Positions 53,887-61,895 of a stretch of DNA of 64,000 nucleotides are shown here, piece by piece; positions within the stretch are counted from its first letter, which is position 1; every line of letters starts with the position of its first letter. The position numbers were made by a program, and so were the translations under genes. Source of the stretch: Cellulosilyticum lentocellum DSM 5427 (GTDB lineage Bacteria > Bacillota > Clostridia > Lachnospirales > Cellulosilyticaceae); NCBI RefSeq assembly GCF_000178835.2, contig NC_015275.1, forward strand, positions 1,633,001 to 1,697,000, in the 5' to 3' direction. The notes under the pieces are model-generated. The model was not told the origin of the DNA. It worked only from the letters and a program-made list of their open reading frames with translations, and did not search any database.

Positions 53887-54210
53887 ATGGGAATTGTAGA
53901 AACATTTTTTGATGATTTAAAGAAGAATATTAATGAAACTCTTAAGGATATGATAAGGGAGGTTATACATGAAGAAACAACAGATAAATGGCTTAATAAA
54001 AAGCAGCTTGCTGAATATTGGGGTGTGAGTCAAGGTTATATAAATAAAAATCTTAATGAAATCCCTCACTCTAAATCAACTCCAATTGCTTTTAAGAGGT
54101 CACTTGCAGATCAGTGGAGAATGGGAGAACTTAAACGATTAGAAGTTGAGAAGATGAACAAAGTAAGTATCAAAAATTATAAGAGTAACAACTTTAAAGT
54201 AGGACAGTGA
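53887..54210 (+). CDS. Second excisionase-type HTH protein
   Basis: 107 aa from ATG 53887 (GAGAGGGG upstream). Helical N-terminus (FDDLKKNINETLKDMIREVI), then an HTH (WLNKKQLAEYWGVSQGYINK). Same plan as the protein at 36299 but with little identity. By position near attR it is a candidate excisionase. Confidence 0.7.
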   Translation: MGIVETFFDDLKKNINETLKDMIREVIHEETTDKWLNKKQLAEYWGVSQGYINKNLNEIPHSKSTPIAFKRSLADQWRMGELKRLEVEKMNKVSIKNYKSNNFKVGQ

Positions 54211-54247
54211 TGTAGCTACAGGTACAAAAGGTAAGGAGGTCGAGAAT

Positions 54248-54481
54248 ATGGCCAAAAAGAAGTTTGATGTAAATGCTTGGACTATAGAAAGATATATAAA
54301 TGATATCCCAATAGAAGAGTTTTCAGAAGAAGAAAAAGAAATACTATTTACTCATATGCGTATTGATGCAGTCCATGCAATAGGATATGTATTTGAACAT
54401 GAAGATGAAGAAGAAGATACTTTATTAAGAATTAAGGCATCAGAAATAATAGATAGACATAGCAAGGGATTAAGTGAATGA
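54248..54481 (+). CDS. Small PIEE-motif protein, copy 3
   Basis: 77 aa. NAWTIERYINDIPIEEFSEE aligns with copy 2 (NGWNVRRFIGGVPIEEFTQE). An acidic insert EHEDEEEDTLL follows GYVF. Ribosome site AAGGAGG. Confidence 0.7.
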   Translation: MAKKKFDVNAWTIERYINDIPIEEFSEEEKEILFTHMRIDAVHAIGYVFEHEDEEEDTLLRIKASEIIDRHSKGLSE

Positions 54482-54569
54482 TTTAAACTTATGTAAGTAC
54501 CTAAGAATCTACAAATTAAGACTTCAAAAGGTGCTATACTGTATAAAAGATTTGACAGGGGGAATACAT

Positions 54570-54782
54570 ATGAAGTTTGGGATGAGAACACCTAGTTTAA
54601 AGAGGTCTATTAAAGCAAGGACTACAGGAAAAGCTAAAAGAGCAATTAAGAAAGCTATTGATCCTACTTATGGGAAAAAGGGAATGGGGATGATTAAGAA
54701 CCCTAAGAAGGCTATTTATAATAAGGTTTATAGAAAGACTACTTTTTCTCTAGGAGATTTGTTTAAGAAACTATTTAAATAG
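54570..54782 (+). CDS. Small basic phage protein
   Basis: 70 aa from ATG 54570 (AGGGGGA upstream). Lys/Arg-rich (MKFGMRTPSLKRSIKARTTG, AIDPTYGKKGMGMIKNPKKA). Members of this style occur near one end of many Bacillota mobile elements. Nucleic acid binding is likely from charge, function unknown. Confidence 0.65.
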   Translation: MKFGMRTPSLKRSIKARTTGKAKRAIKKAIDPTYGKKGMGMIKNPKKAIYNKVYRKTTFSLGDLFKKLFK

Positions 54783-54791
54783 TCTTTTTAG

Positions 54792-54822
54792 GGGACAAAT
54801 TTAGGACAAATTTGGGACAAAT
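54792..54822 (+). repeat. Integrase arm-type repeats, right
   Basis: GGGACAAATTTAGGACAAAT, identical to the left copy, plus a third unit TTGGGACAAAT immediately after. Direct orientation in both ends. Confidence 0.7.
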
Positions 54823-54878
54823 AAGTAATAAAAAATGAATAAAATACACTATAAATCATAAAAGTAAAACATTAAAAA

Positions 54879-54920
54879 GTACGGTTTATCAATACTTTGT
54901 ATAGTATGATGAACCGTACT
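54879..54920. repeat. Inverted repeat next to attR
   Basis: AGTACGGTTTATCAATAC pairs with GTATGATGAACCGTACT (stem about 15 bp, two mismatches). It lies 6 bp inside attR. It may be a terminator for the element's right end or part of attP. Confidence 0.65.
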
Positions 54921-54926
54921 CTATTT

Positions 54927-54946
54927 AGAAGTGATATAGCAAAATA
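54927..54946 (+). other. attR core
   Basis: AGAAGTGATATAGCAAAATA, identical to attL. Followed by A, so the reading frame RSDIAK-stop is kept with TAA. Confidence 0.92.
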
Positions 54947-54961
54947 AAACGAATAGATTTG

Positions 54962-55007
54962 AGCCTTACAATTACTTGATTTTCAATAATTGTGAGGCTT
55001 TTTATTT
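54962..55007 (+). terminator. Original pur operon terminator, displaced
   Basis: GCCTTACAATTA/TAATTGTGAGGC stem with TTTTT. It begins 16 bp after attR, so before integration it stood just behind purD. Confidence 0.88.
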
Positions 55008-55074
55008 TGAATCAATGATTAGGAAGTTTAATTAATAGCACTATGTAGTTTTTGCAGAAATGTTCTTACAGAAA

Positions 55075-55103
55075 TTGACATTTACTTTAAAAAGATGTAC
55101 AAT
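55075..55103 (+). promoter_or_regulatory. Sigma-A promoter of NlpC/P60 gene
   Basis: TTGACA, 17 bp, TACAAT. It shows that translation starts at 55168, not in the longer frame from 55060. Confidence 0.85.
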
Positions 55104-55167
55104 ATCTGTAACAAAATGTAATAAATTGTTAATATATACAACTTGTGGTGTGAAAATGGAGGTTTTT

Positions 55168-56076
55168 ATGTGGAATAGAAAGAAAATAACATTGATATTA
55201 GGAGCTAGCATGATGATGCTTCCTCAGTGTGCATTTGGTAAAACAGTAGGAACTGTTAATGCAAATGTTCTTAATGTGAGATCAAATCCTACAGCAACCT
55301 CATCTATTGTTAAGAAGGTTTATGCTAAAGAGTCAGTACAGATTGTTGATTTGATAGGAACAAGTGATGTATGGTATAAAGTTGATATTCAAGGTACAAA
55401 AGCTTATGCTAAAAGAGAATACCTAACACTCACAAAGGCTGATGGGACTGTTAAAGCAACAAGTTTAAATATAAGGAGCTATCCGGATACTCAAAAGTCA
55501 AAAGTTATTGGAAGTTTGAAAGGTGGAACTAATGTTGAAGTTTTATATAAAGTTAATGACTTTTATAAGATTATGGTTAATGGCAGTGCCGGGTTTGTGT
55601 CGAGTCAATATATAGACTGTAAGTATGGAGCTTATATTAGTACCCAGCCACTCAGTAATGTTGGAGAGATTCCTGTATGGACAGGTGGCACAACAACCAC
55701 TAATAGTTCAAAAGGTGAAAAAGTGGTTGATACAGCCATGAAGTATTTAGGAAACCCTTATGTATATGGTGGGACCAGTCTAACAAATGGGACAGATTGC
55801 TCTGGTTTTACACAAGGTGTTATGAAAATTCATGGAATAACTATTCCAAGAACTTCAAGTGACCAAAGCAAAGTGGGAGCATTAATTGCTAAAGAAAATC
55901 TTCAAAAAGGAGATTTATTATTCTTTGGAAAAAGTACATCTGCGATTAGTCATTGTGGCATATATATAGGAGACGGTAAGATGATTCATGCAAGTACACC
56001 ATCAACAGGTATTATTATTTCAGGTGCTTATACATCTGGCGGCGTACCACTTCAAGTAATTAGAAGAGTAATATAA
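55168..56076 (+). CDS. Secreted NlpC/P60 cell-wall endopeptidase with SH3 domains
   Basis: 302 aa. Signal peptide (1-25, ends CAFG). Two bacterial SH3 domains (about 28-92 and 95-155: GTVNANVLNVRSNPTATSSI, GTVKATSLNIRSYPD). A catalytic NlpC/P60 domain follows (185-302) with Cys in NGTDCSGFTQGVMK and His in SHCGIYIGDGKMIHAS. It cleaves peptidoglycan stem peptides. GGAGG lies 6 bp before the ATG. It is chromosomal, just outside attR. Confidence 0.93.
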   Translation: MWNRKKITLILGASMMMLPQCAFGKTVGTVNANVLNVRSNPTATSSIVKKVYAKESVQIVDLIGTSDVWYKVDIQGTKAYAKREYLTLTKADGTVKATSLNIRSYPDTQKSKVIGSLKGGTNVEVLYKVNDFYKIMVNGSAGFVSSQYIDCKYGAYISTQPLSNVGEIPVWTGGTTTTNSSKGEKVVDTAMKYLGNPYVYGGTSLTNGTDCSGFTQGVMKIHGITIPRTSSDQSKVGALIAKENLQKGDLLFFGKSTSAISHCGIYIGDGKMIHASTPSTGIIISGAYTSGGVPLQVIRRVI

Positions 56077-56161
56077 AATATAAAAATGTAAAATATTAGA
56101 ATTTGGTAGTTTTCCTAAATTATGTGTCATAAAATGATTTAGAATAAGTAAAAAATAATAG

Positions 56162-56202
56162 GTCTCTCAAGATATTGCTAGTTAATGTCTTGAGAGATTT
56201 TT
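56162..56202 (+). terminator. Terminator
   Basis: TCTCTCAAGAT/GTCTTGAGAGA stem and TTTTT. Confidence 0.85.
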
Positions 56203-56326
56203 GCGTTAGTAATAAAATAGTGCGTATTTTAAGTAATTGCAGGTAGTTAAGATGAGTTTTATATATTGCAACATTAAAGGGTAAGTATGAAAGACATCGA
56301 AGTCTTATATAGACAAATTCATTAGT

Positions 56327-56370
56327 TAAAAAGTCAACCTGTAAGTGAAAAGAATACTACAAGTTGATTT
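56327..56370 (-). terminator. MocR gene terminator
   Basis: On the minus strand AAATCAACTTGTA pairs with TACAGGTTGACTT, followed by TTTTAAC. Confidence 0.65.
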
Positions 56371-56381
56371 AAACGGTGGCA

Positions 56382-57821
56382 TTAGCCATTATTGCTGTTA
56401 TTAATCTGATTGTACCAAACAATAAGATTCTCTTTTAAAAGTGCAATACCTTTTTGAATCATTTCACAGGAAAGGTGGCTGTAGCCTAAAATAATACTGT
56501 TTTTGGGGTAATCTTTTCTTAGAGAGTGAATCCAAATAGGATAAATAGCAACACCGTTTTGATAAAGAAATTTTATTAGAGGCTCTGTAAATTCTACATG
56601 TTTAAACATAGCTATTAAATGTAACCCCGTTGATTCTCCTTGAATTGTTACGGAAATATCGAAGGTACTTAGGAGTGATTCAATAAGTGTATTATGGCGC
56701 TTAAAATATAGCTTGCGCATTTTAAGTATGTGTTTATTAAGGGACATATTATCTATAAATTTAGAAAGAAGCAGTTGATTAAGGGTGTTGGTGAAATAGT
56801 CACTTCTTTTTTTATATTCGCAAATGCAATCAACCAATTCGTAAGGAAGAATCATGTAGCCTATACGAAGAGAAGGTGAGAGAATTTTACTAAAAGTACC
56901 TACATAAATGACACGATTAGGAGCCAAATCATATAAGGCAGAAACAGGAGAGCCTAAATAATGAAATTCACTGTCATAGTCATCTTCTATAATATAGCAA
57001 TTTTTTTCTTCAGCATATTTAATTAATTCAATTCTACGTTGAATAGAAAGTAGACCACCTAATGGGTATTGATGTGAGGGTGTCACAAATATAAATGAAG
57101 GATTAATATTTTCAGGAAGAAAAGCAGTAAGAATACCTTGTTCATCTACTGGAACACTATAATGATTGATGCTAGCGGCTTCAAAGGTTTTTCTGATTTC
57201 ATAATGCAAAGGATCTTCAATGATATAGGAGGTATCTTGAGTCAGTAGAAGTTTCGATAGAAGAGAGAAGCTTTGAATGGACCCACTGGTAATAATAATT
57301 TGTGAGGGATCACAAATTAGACCACGTGTTCGTTGGAGGTAGGTACAAATAGAGGTGCGTAATTCAGGAGTTCCTTGAGGCGTACCATAATCAAAGCAAT
57401 TAGGGGATGTCTCTAAAGCAAGTTGAGATTCTAAAGTATACCATTTTTTTAGGGGGAATAAGTCTAGTGCAGGAATGCCTGAACGAAAATCTATGGTTTT
57501 TTCATTAGAAATAGAGTTTTTTGAAATTAGAGGAGATGATAAGTTTTGAGAAGGAGTCGTTAGAGTGTTGTCTAATAAGATGCCTTCTGCAACAAAAGTA
57601 CCAATAGAAGGTTTACTAATAATGTATCCTTCTAATAATAGTAAATTGTATGCCTCTAAAATCACGTTTCGAGAAATATGTAAGAAGATAGCTAATTCTC
57701 TAGAGGAAGGTAGTTTATCACCTGATTTTAATTGACCATTTAATATTTTACTTCGTAATTGCTGATAAACTTGTCTAATTAGGGGGAGTTTTTTTGTTTT
57801 ATCTATTTCTATCCAAATCAT
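56382..57821 (-). CDS. MocR-family transcriptional regulator (GntR-aminotransferase)
   Basis: 479 aa. N-terminal GntR winged helix (QVYQQLRSKILNGQLKSGDK, LPSSRELAIFLHISRNVILE) and a class I aminotransferase-like domain with ITSGSIQSFSLL, FVTPSHQYPLGG, EDDYDSEF and the PLP-lysine region GTFSKILSPSLRIGYM. Members sense amino acids or B6 vitamers through PLP. Start at 57821 after AAGGA. Divergent from the amino-acid operon next to it, with direct-repeat operators between. Confidence 0.93.
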   Translation of the reverse strand: MIWIEIDKTKKLPLIRQVYQQLRSKILNGQLKSGDKLPSSRELAIFLHISRNVILEAYNLLLLEGYIISKPSIGTFVAEGILLDNTLTTPSQNLSSPLISKNSISNEKTIDFRSGIPALDLFPLKKWYTLESQLALETSPNCFDYGTPQGTPELRTSICTYLQRTRGLICDPSQIIITSGSIQSFSLLSKLLLTQDTSYIIEDPLHYEIRKTFEAASINHYSVPVDEQGILTAFLPENINPSFIFVTPSHQYPLGGLLSIQRRIELIKYAEEKNCYIIEDDYDSEFHYLGSPVSALYDLAPNRVIYVGTFSKILSPSLRIGYMILPYELVDCICEYKKRSDYFTNTLNQLLLSKFIDNMSLNKHILKMRKLYFKRHNTLIESLLSTFDISVTIQGESTGLHLIAMFKHVEFTEPLIKFLYQNGVAIYPIWIHSLRKDYPKNSIILGYSHLSCEMIQKGIALLKENLIVWYNQINNSNNG

Positions 57822-57857
57822 AGAGAGTATCCTTTCGTAAAAAGTTGGTTTATTCAA

Positions 57858-57892
57858 TGTGGTACTAGAAAAAAAGTAAAATTGTGGTACTA
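57858..57892. promoter_or_regulatory. MocR operator direct repeats
   Basis: TGTGGTACTA at 57858-57867 and again at 57883-57892, 25 bp apart in the same orientation. MocR proteins often bind direct repeats. They lie between the divergent starts, and the second copy sits in the likely -35 region of the operon. Confidence 0.75.
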
Positions 57893-57964
57893 AAAATAAA
57901 TTTTAGTATATGTTATATTATATTAGAAAATTTTAAAAAAATAAACTATACTAAGGGTGATTTT

Positions 57965-58879
57965 ATGGAAAAAGAGTTTAGAAATACTGTTATAGACTAT
58001 ATAGGAAACACGCCATTGATTCAGTTAAGAAGAGTGGCGTCAGAAGATATGGCTGATGTGTATGTGAAATTAGAAGAATTTAATGCAGGGGGTAGCGTAA
58101 AAAGTAGGGTTGCAATTCAGATGATTAGAGAAGCCCAAGAAAAAGGGGTGTTAGTTCCTAACTCTAGACAGACAATTATAGAGCCAACAGGTGGAAACAC
58201 AGGAATAGGATTGGCTATGGCTGCGAGCATATTAGGGTATAATTTAATATTAGTTATTCCTGATAATTATAGTAAAGAAAAGATTAGGATGTTAGAAGCA
58301 TATGGTGCGAAGGTATATTTATCAGATAGTAGTACAGGAAATGATTCACATATTAGATTAGTTAAAGAAATGTTAAATGAACATCCAGAGTATATATGGC
58401 TAGATCAGTTAAGTAATATGGGAAATGTAGAGGCACACTATAGGGGGACGGGAAAGGAAATTGTTAGTGAATTGGAACAAATAGACTGTTTTGTTGCAGG
58501 AATGGGAAGTAGTGGAACTATAAGTGGTGTTGGAAAAGCTATTAGGGAGAAGTTTAGTAATGCAAATATAGTAGTAGTGCAGCCTAAAGGATGCCAGTCT
58601 TTAGAAGGTAATTCAGCTCCTCATAAAATCCAGGGTCTTTCAATAGGAATGATACCGCCTATTCTTCAAGGCGAGGTTATTGATAATGCCATTGATATAA
58701 CTTATGAAGAGGCTAATGAAATGATGAAACAATTAGCATGTAAAGAAGGCTTACTTGTGGGAATTTCAGCAGGTGCTAATATTTGTATAGCATTAAAGTT
58801 TGCAAAAGAATTAGGAAGGGGAAAAGTAGTGGTTACAGTCGCTCCGGATAGTGGGAGAAGTTATTTAGAACATTATTAA
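57965..58879 (+). CDS. Cysteine synthase-like PLP enzyme
   Basis: 304 aa, CysK/OASS fold type II. The PLP lysine lies in GGSVKSRVAIQM (usually GGSVKDR), the substrate loop is EPTGGNTGIGLAMAAS, the phosphate loop GMGSSGTISGVGKAI and SAGANICIALKFA is present. It would add sulfide or another nucleophile to O-acetylserine. The D-to-S change after the lysine and a specialised operon suggest that the product may not be ordinary cysteine. Start at 57965 after AAGGGTG. Confidence 0.88.
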   Translation: MEKEFRNTVIDYIGNTPLIQLRRVASEDMADVYVKLEEFNAGGSVKSRVAIQMIREAQEKGVLVPNSRQTIIEPTGGNTGIGLAMAASILGYNLILVIPDNYSKEKIRMLEAYGAKVYLSDSSTGNDSHIRLVKEMLNEHPEYIWLDQLSNMGNVEAHYRGTGKEIVSELEQIDCFVAGMGSSGTISGVGKAIREKFSNANIVVVQPKGCQSLEGNSAPHKIQGLSIGMIPPILQGEVIDNAIDITYEEANEMMKQLACKEGLLVGISAGANICIALKFAKELGRGKVVVTVAPDSGRSYLEHY

Positions 58880-58937
58880 TGGGAGATAAATAGTTTATTG
58901 ATGGGGACGATATAGGAATAAAAGGGGAAATGGACGG

Positions 58938-59918
58938 ATGGTTAAAAAAATTTATAAAATAATAAAAAATCAAATAGAAAATTTATTTTATTTATATCTA
59001 CCGAAAGAAGAATGGGATGATATCGGAATGATTACTGATATTAAAAATCAAGTTATAGATGAAATATGTACGCGTGTAGGAGATGATTTAATAGCACTAA
59101 GAGAAAAAGATCCTGCAGCAAATGACTTGGAGTATGTTTTTAATTCATATTTGAGTTTTAGAGCAGTTGTATATTATAGAATGGCTAATGCGATTTACTA
59201 TGAAAAGACATTAGAAGAAATTAAACGTAGACAAATCTCACGTTTAATTTCTGAAGAAGCTAAAGTAAAGACTCATGTAGAAATTCATCCAGCAGCTCAG
59301 ATTGGAAAGAGATTTGTAATTGATCATGGTGTAGGTAGTGTGATTGGAGAAACTGCAATTATAGGAGATAACTGTTATTTGTTGCAAGGTGTAATTATTG
59401 GTTCTAGAAGGATAGCTAATAATAAGCCGGGGAAAAGACATCCTACAATAGGTAATAATGTTCAGATAGGTGGAGGTGCAAGAATATTAGGACCTATAAA
59501 TATTGGAGATGATGTCGTCATTAATCCTAATTGTGTTGTAACGACGAATATTCCTTCTCAGACTGTAGTCTCTATTTCTAATCAGATGCAAATTATGTAT
59601 AACAAGGATAGGGAAAAGGTCTTAATTTATGGAGTAATACCTAAAAGTAACAATAAAATAGAAATACATGGGAGAAATTTAACTAAACCAAGGGTTTATT
59701 TGGTTGATGAAAATAATAATATAATATTAGGTGTTCAGCTTGAGGTGACTACTATTGAAGATAGTGTAATATGCTTAACAATTAAATTTACTGAAGAAAA
59801 AAAGAGTCCAGAATGCAAGAAAATGAATATACGAATTGATTTTGAGGATGATTTTCAAATAATTATTATAGAGGCAGTGGCATTAGGAAGAGAGGGTTAT
59901 AAAGAACAGATAGGATGA
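58938..59918 (+). CDS. Serine acetyltransferase with extra C-terminal domain
   Basis: 326 aa. CysE/EpsC-type: helical N-terminus, then a left-handed beta-helix with EIHPAAQIGKRFVIDHGVGS, VIGETAIIGDNCYLLQGVII and KRHPTIGNNVQIGGGARILG. It makes O-acetylserine for the enzyme before it. Residues about 235-326 are an added beta domain (IEIHGRNLTKPRVYLVDENN) resembling an IPT/Ig fold and absent in normal SATs. It replaces the usual C-terminal tail that docks in cysteine synthase. Confidence 0.88.
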   Translation: MVKKIYKIIKNQIENLFYLYLPKEEWDDIGMITDIKNQVIDEICTRVGDDLIALREKDPAANDLEYVFNSYLSFRAVVYYRMANAIYYEKTLEEIKRRQISRLISEEAKVKTHVEIHPAAQIGKRFVIDHGVGSVIGETAIIGDNCYLLQGVIIGSRRIANNKPGKRHPTIGNNVQIGGGARILGPINIGDDVVINPNCVVTTNIPSQTVVSISNQMQIMYNKDREKVLIYGVIPKSNNKIEIHGRNLTKPRVYLVDENNNIILGVQLEVTTIEDSVICLTIKFTEEKKSPECKKMNIRIDFEDDFQIIIIEAVALGREGYKEQIG

Positions 59919-59947
59919 TATTAAATATTAAAAGAGAGAGGTTTGCC

Positions 59948-60682
59948 ATGAAGAAGTTAAATCAAAATAAGCAAATGTTTATATGGGGACTAAAAAAAGG
60001 CATACCTATATTAATAGGTTTTATACCTATATCAATTGCATTTTCGGTAATTGCTGTTCAAACAGGATTATCTAAGCTTGAATGCATTGTCATGTCAATA
60101 ATGTTGTTAGCAGGAGCTAGTCAATTGATGGCAGTGAATATGTTATCTGTCGGTGCTGGAAGTTTAGAAATTATAATTGCTACATTAATTATTAATATTA
60201 GGCATTTAATTATGAGTACTTACATAATGAATCGATTAAAAAATGTACCTATATGGTTGCAATGGATATTGGCATTTGGCGTAACAGATGAAACCTTTGG
60301 AATTATGTCTATGGAAGAAGATAGCCATTGTAATCAATACTTTTTTGGTGGATTAGCATTAATAACATATGTTTCTTGGATTGGTGGAACCATATTGGGG
60401 ACAGTTATCATAGATATTATTCCAACAAGTATTTGTTCAAGTATGTCTATTGCACTATATGCTATGTTCATTGGTTTAATTATGCCAAGTATTCATGAAG
60501 ATTTTAAAGTTTTATATGTAGTACTTATCAGCATCTGTATCAATATATTATTAGGAATAATTATGAAGTCTAGCTGGGCAATTGTTTGTTCGACTATACT
60601 AGGTGGTGTTATAGGTGCCGAAATATTACGTGATACTAATGAAGAAGGGAAATACACTATGAGCAAAATCGACAAGGAATAA
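59948..60682 (+). CDS. azlC: AzlC-family amino-acid exporter subunit
   Basis: 244 aa, about seven helices. GIPILIGFIPISIAFSVIAV, MLLAGASQLMAVNML and INIRHLIMSTYIMNRL match AzlC. With AzlD it exports branched-chain amino acids and analogues. ATG 59948 is chosen for GAGAGAGG; a longer frame overlaps the acetyltransferase end. Confidence 0.9.
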   Translation: MKKLNQNKQMFIWGLKKGIPILIGFIPISIAFSVIAVQTGLSKLECIVMSIMLLAGASQLMAVNMLSVGAGSLEIIIATLIINIRHLIMSTYIMNRLKNVPIWLQWILAFGVTDETFGIMSMEEDSHCNQYFFGGLALITYVSWIGGTILGTVIIDIIPTSICSSMSIALYAMFIGLIMPSIHEDFKVLYVVLISICINILLGIIMKSSWAIVCSTILGGVIGAEILRDTNEEGKYTMSKIDKE

Positions 60683-60729
60683 AAGGGATTTTACATAAAT
60701 TAAAATTTGCTTCAAATGGAGGGAACTCA

Positions 60730-61041
60730 ATGGATATACAAATAGTTTTTATATTAATAGGAATGTCTTTAGTAACATATATTCCAAGAGTACTGCCTGT
60801 AATGATATTAGATAAAATGCATATATCTCAGAAGTTAGAAGGTATTTTAAAAGCTATACCCTATGCAGCATTAGGATCTTTGATATTTCCAAGCATTTTA
60901 TCAGTAAATACAAATTATCCTATAATAGGTATAGTAGGTGGATGTGTAGCAGTCATACTTTCTTATGCTAAGCTAAATATAACATATACTATTTGCGGAA
61001 CAGTAGCGGTAACTATTTTAATACAGTTATTTTTTATTTAA
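60730..61041 (+). CDS. azlD: AzlD-family amino-acid exporter subunit
   Basis: 103 aa, three to four helices. The conserved TYIPRVLPVMILDK near the N-terminus and YAALGSLIFPSIL match AzlD. It forms the exporter with AzlC, which ends 47 bp upstream. TGGAGGG before the ATG. Confidence 0.88.
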   Translation: MDIQIVFILIGMSLVTYIPRVLPVMILDKMHISQKLEGILKAIPYAALGSLIFPSILSVNTNYPIIGIVGGCVAVILSYAKLNITYTICGTVAVTILIQLFFI

Positions 61042-61051
61042 GGAGATATTA

Positions 61052-61816
61052 ATGATAAAAACAGAAAAAATATATTATGATGATTTGTATTTAACAACAT
61101 GTATTGCTACAGTAGTAGAAGTTAGTGAAATGGGTATTGTATGTGACCAAACGGTAGCTTTTCCAGAAGGAGGAGGACAACAGGCAGATAAAGGATGTTT
61201 TTTAATAGAAGATAATTTTAAGCAAAGGTTAAAAATTCTTTTTTTTAATGTAAAAAAAGGAGTAGGAGATGTTTTCTTGGAGCAAGACTTTCCAACTATA
61301 TCTGTTAATACTCCTATTTATCATTATATAGAGGTTGAATATCTAAGATATTTTAAAGTAGGAATGAAAGTGAAGATTTGTATAGATGTAGAAAGGCGAG
61401 CTAGATTAACTATTTCACATACAGCTATTCACCTTGTGCTAATGGCAATTGATAGAGTAAGGAAAGGAATAATAACGTATGTTAAAGGGGCAGATATTAG
61501 GGAAGATTTAGCTAGGCTGGATTTTTTTATACATGATAAATTGAATGATGATGAGATAATGAAAATTACAGAATGTGTAAATGAACTTATTTTAAACGAC
61601 TACAAAATAGAAACATATGCTCATGTTAAGCAAAAAGAAGCTGTTTACTGGAAATGCTTAGATTATGTATGTGCATGTGGAGGAACACACTTACCTTCTA
61701 CCAAATATATTGGTAATGTGCGTATCACTAAGAAAAGTAAAGGAAAAAATCTACAAAGAATTACAATAGAATTCCCTAATCATGTGTTACCAATGGAATT
61801 GTATCATAAAGATTAA
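61052..61816 (+). CDS. AlaX-type alanyl-tRNA editing protein
   Basis: 254 aa. Stand-alone editing domain of alanyl-tRNA synthetase: FPEGGGQQADKG, the zinc site HTAIH (ISHTAIHLVLMA) and Cys/His in CACGGTHLPSTKYIGNVRI. Such enzymes remove serine, glycine or other wrong amino acids from tRNA. It follows azlD by 10 bp and so belongs to the operon, suggesting protection from the amino acid made here. Confidence 0.9.
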   Translation: MIKTEKIYYDDLYLTTCIATVVEVSEMGIVCDQTVAFPEGGGQQADKGCFLIEDNFKQRLKILFFNVKKGVGDVFLEQDFPTISVNTPIYHYIEVEYLRYFKVGMKVKICIDVERRARLTISHTAIHLVLMAIDRVRKGIITYVKGADIREDLARLDFFIHDKLNDDEIMKITECVNELILNDYKIETYAHVKQKEAVYWKCLDYVCACGGTHLPSTKYIGNVRITKKSKGKNLQRITIEFPNHVLPMELYHKD

Positions 61817-61895
61817 GAAGGTTAAATTTTTATTAGGGATTCCACTTTTAGGGTACATATAATAGGTGTAAAAACATAACAAACAACTGCCATGG

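Larger units (their letters stand above)
33167..54946. mobile_element. Integrated phage-derived element (21.8 kb) in purD 3' end
   Basis: Bounded by the 20-bp direct repeat AGAAGTGATATAGCAAAATA. Left end: tyrosine integrase and repressor on the minus strand. Then cro-like, replication, regulation and partial structural modules lie on the plus strand, with cargo at the right. Present: decoration-like protein, tail assembly chaperone, tape measure. Not found: terminase, portal, protease, major capsid, connector, tail tube, baseplate, holin, endolysin. It is a defective prophage or a satellite that needs a helper. Confidence 0.9.
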
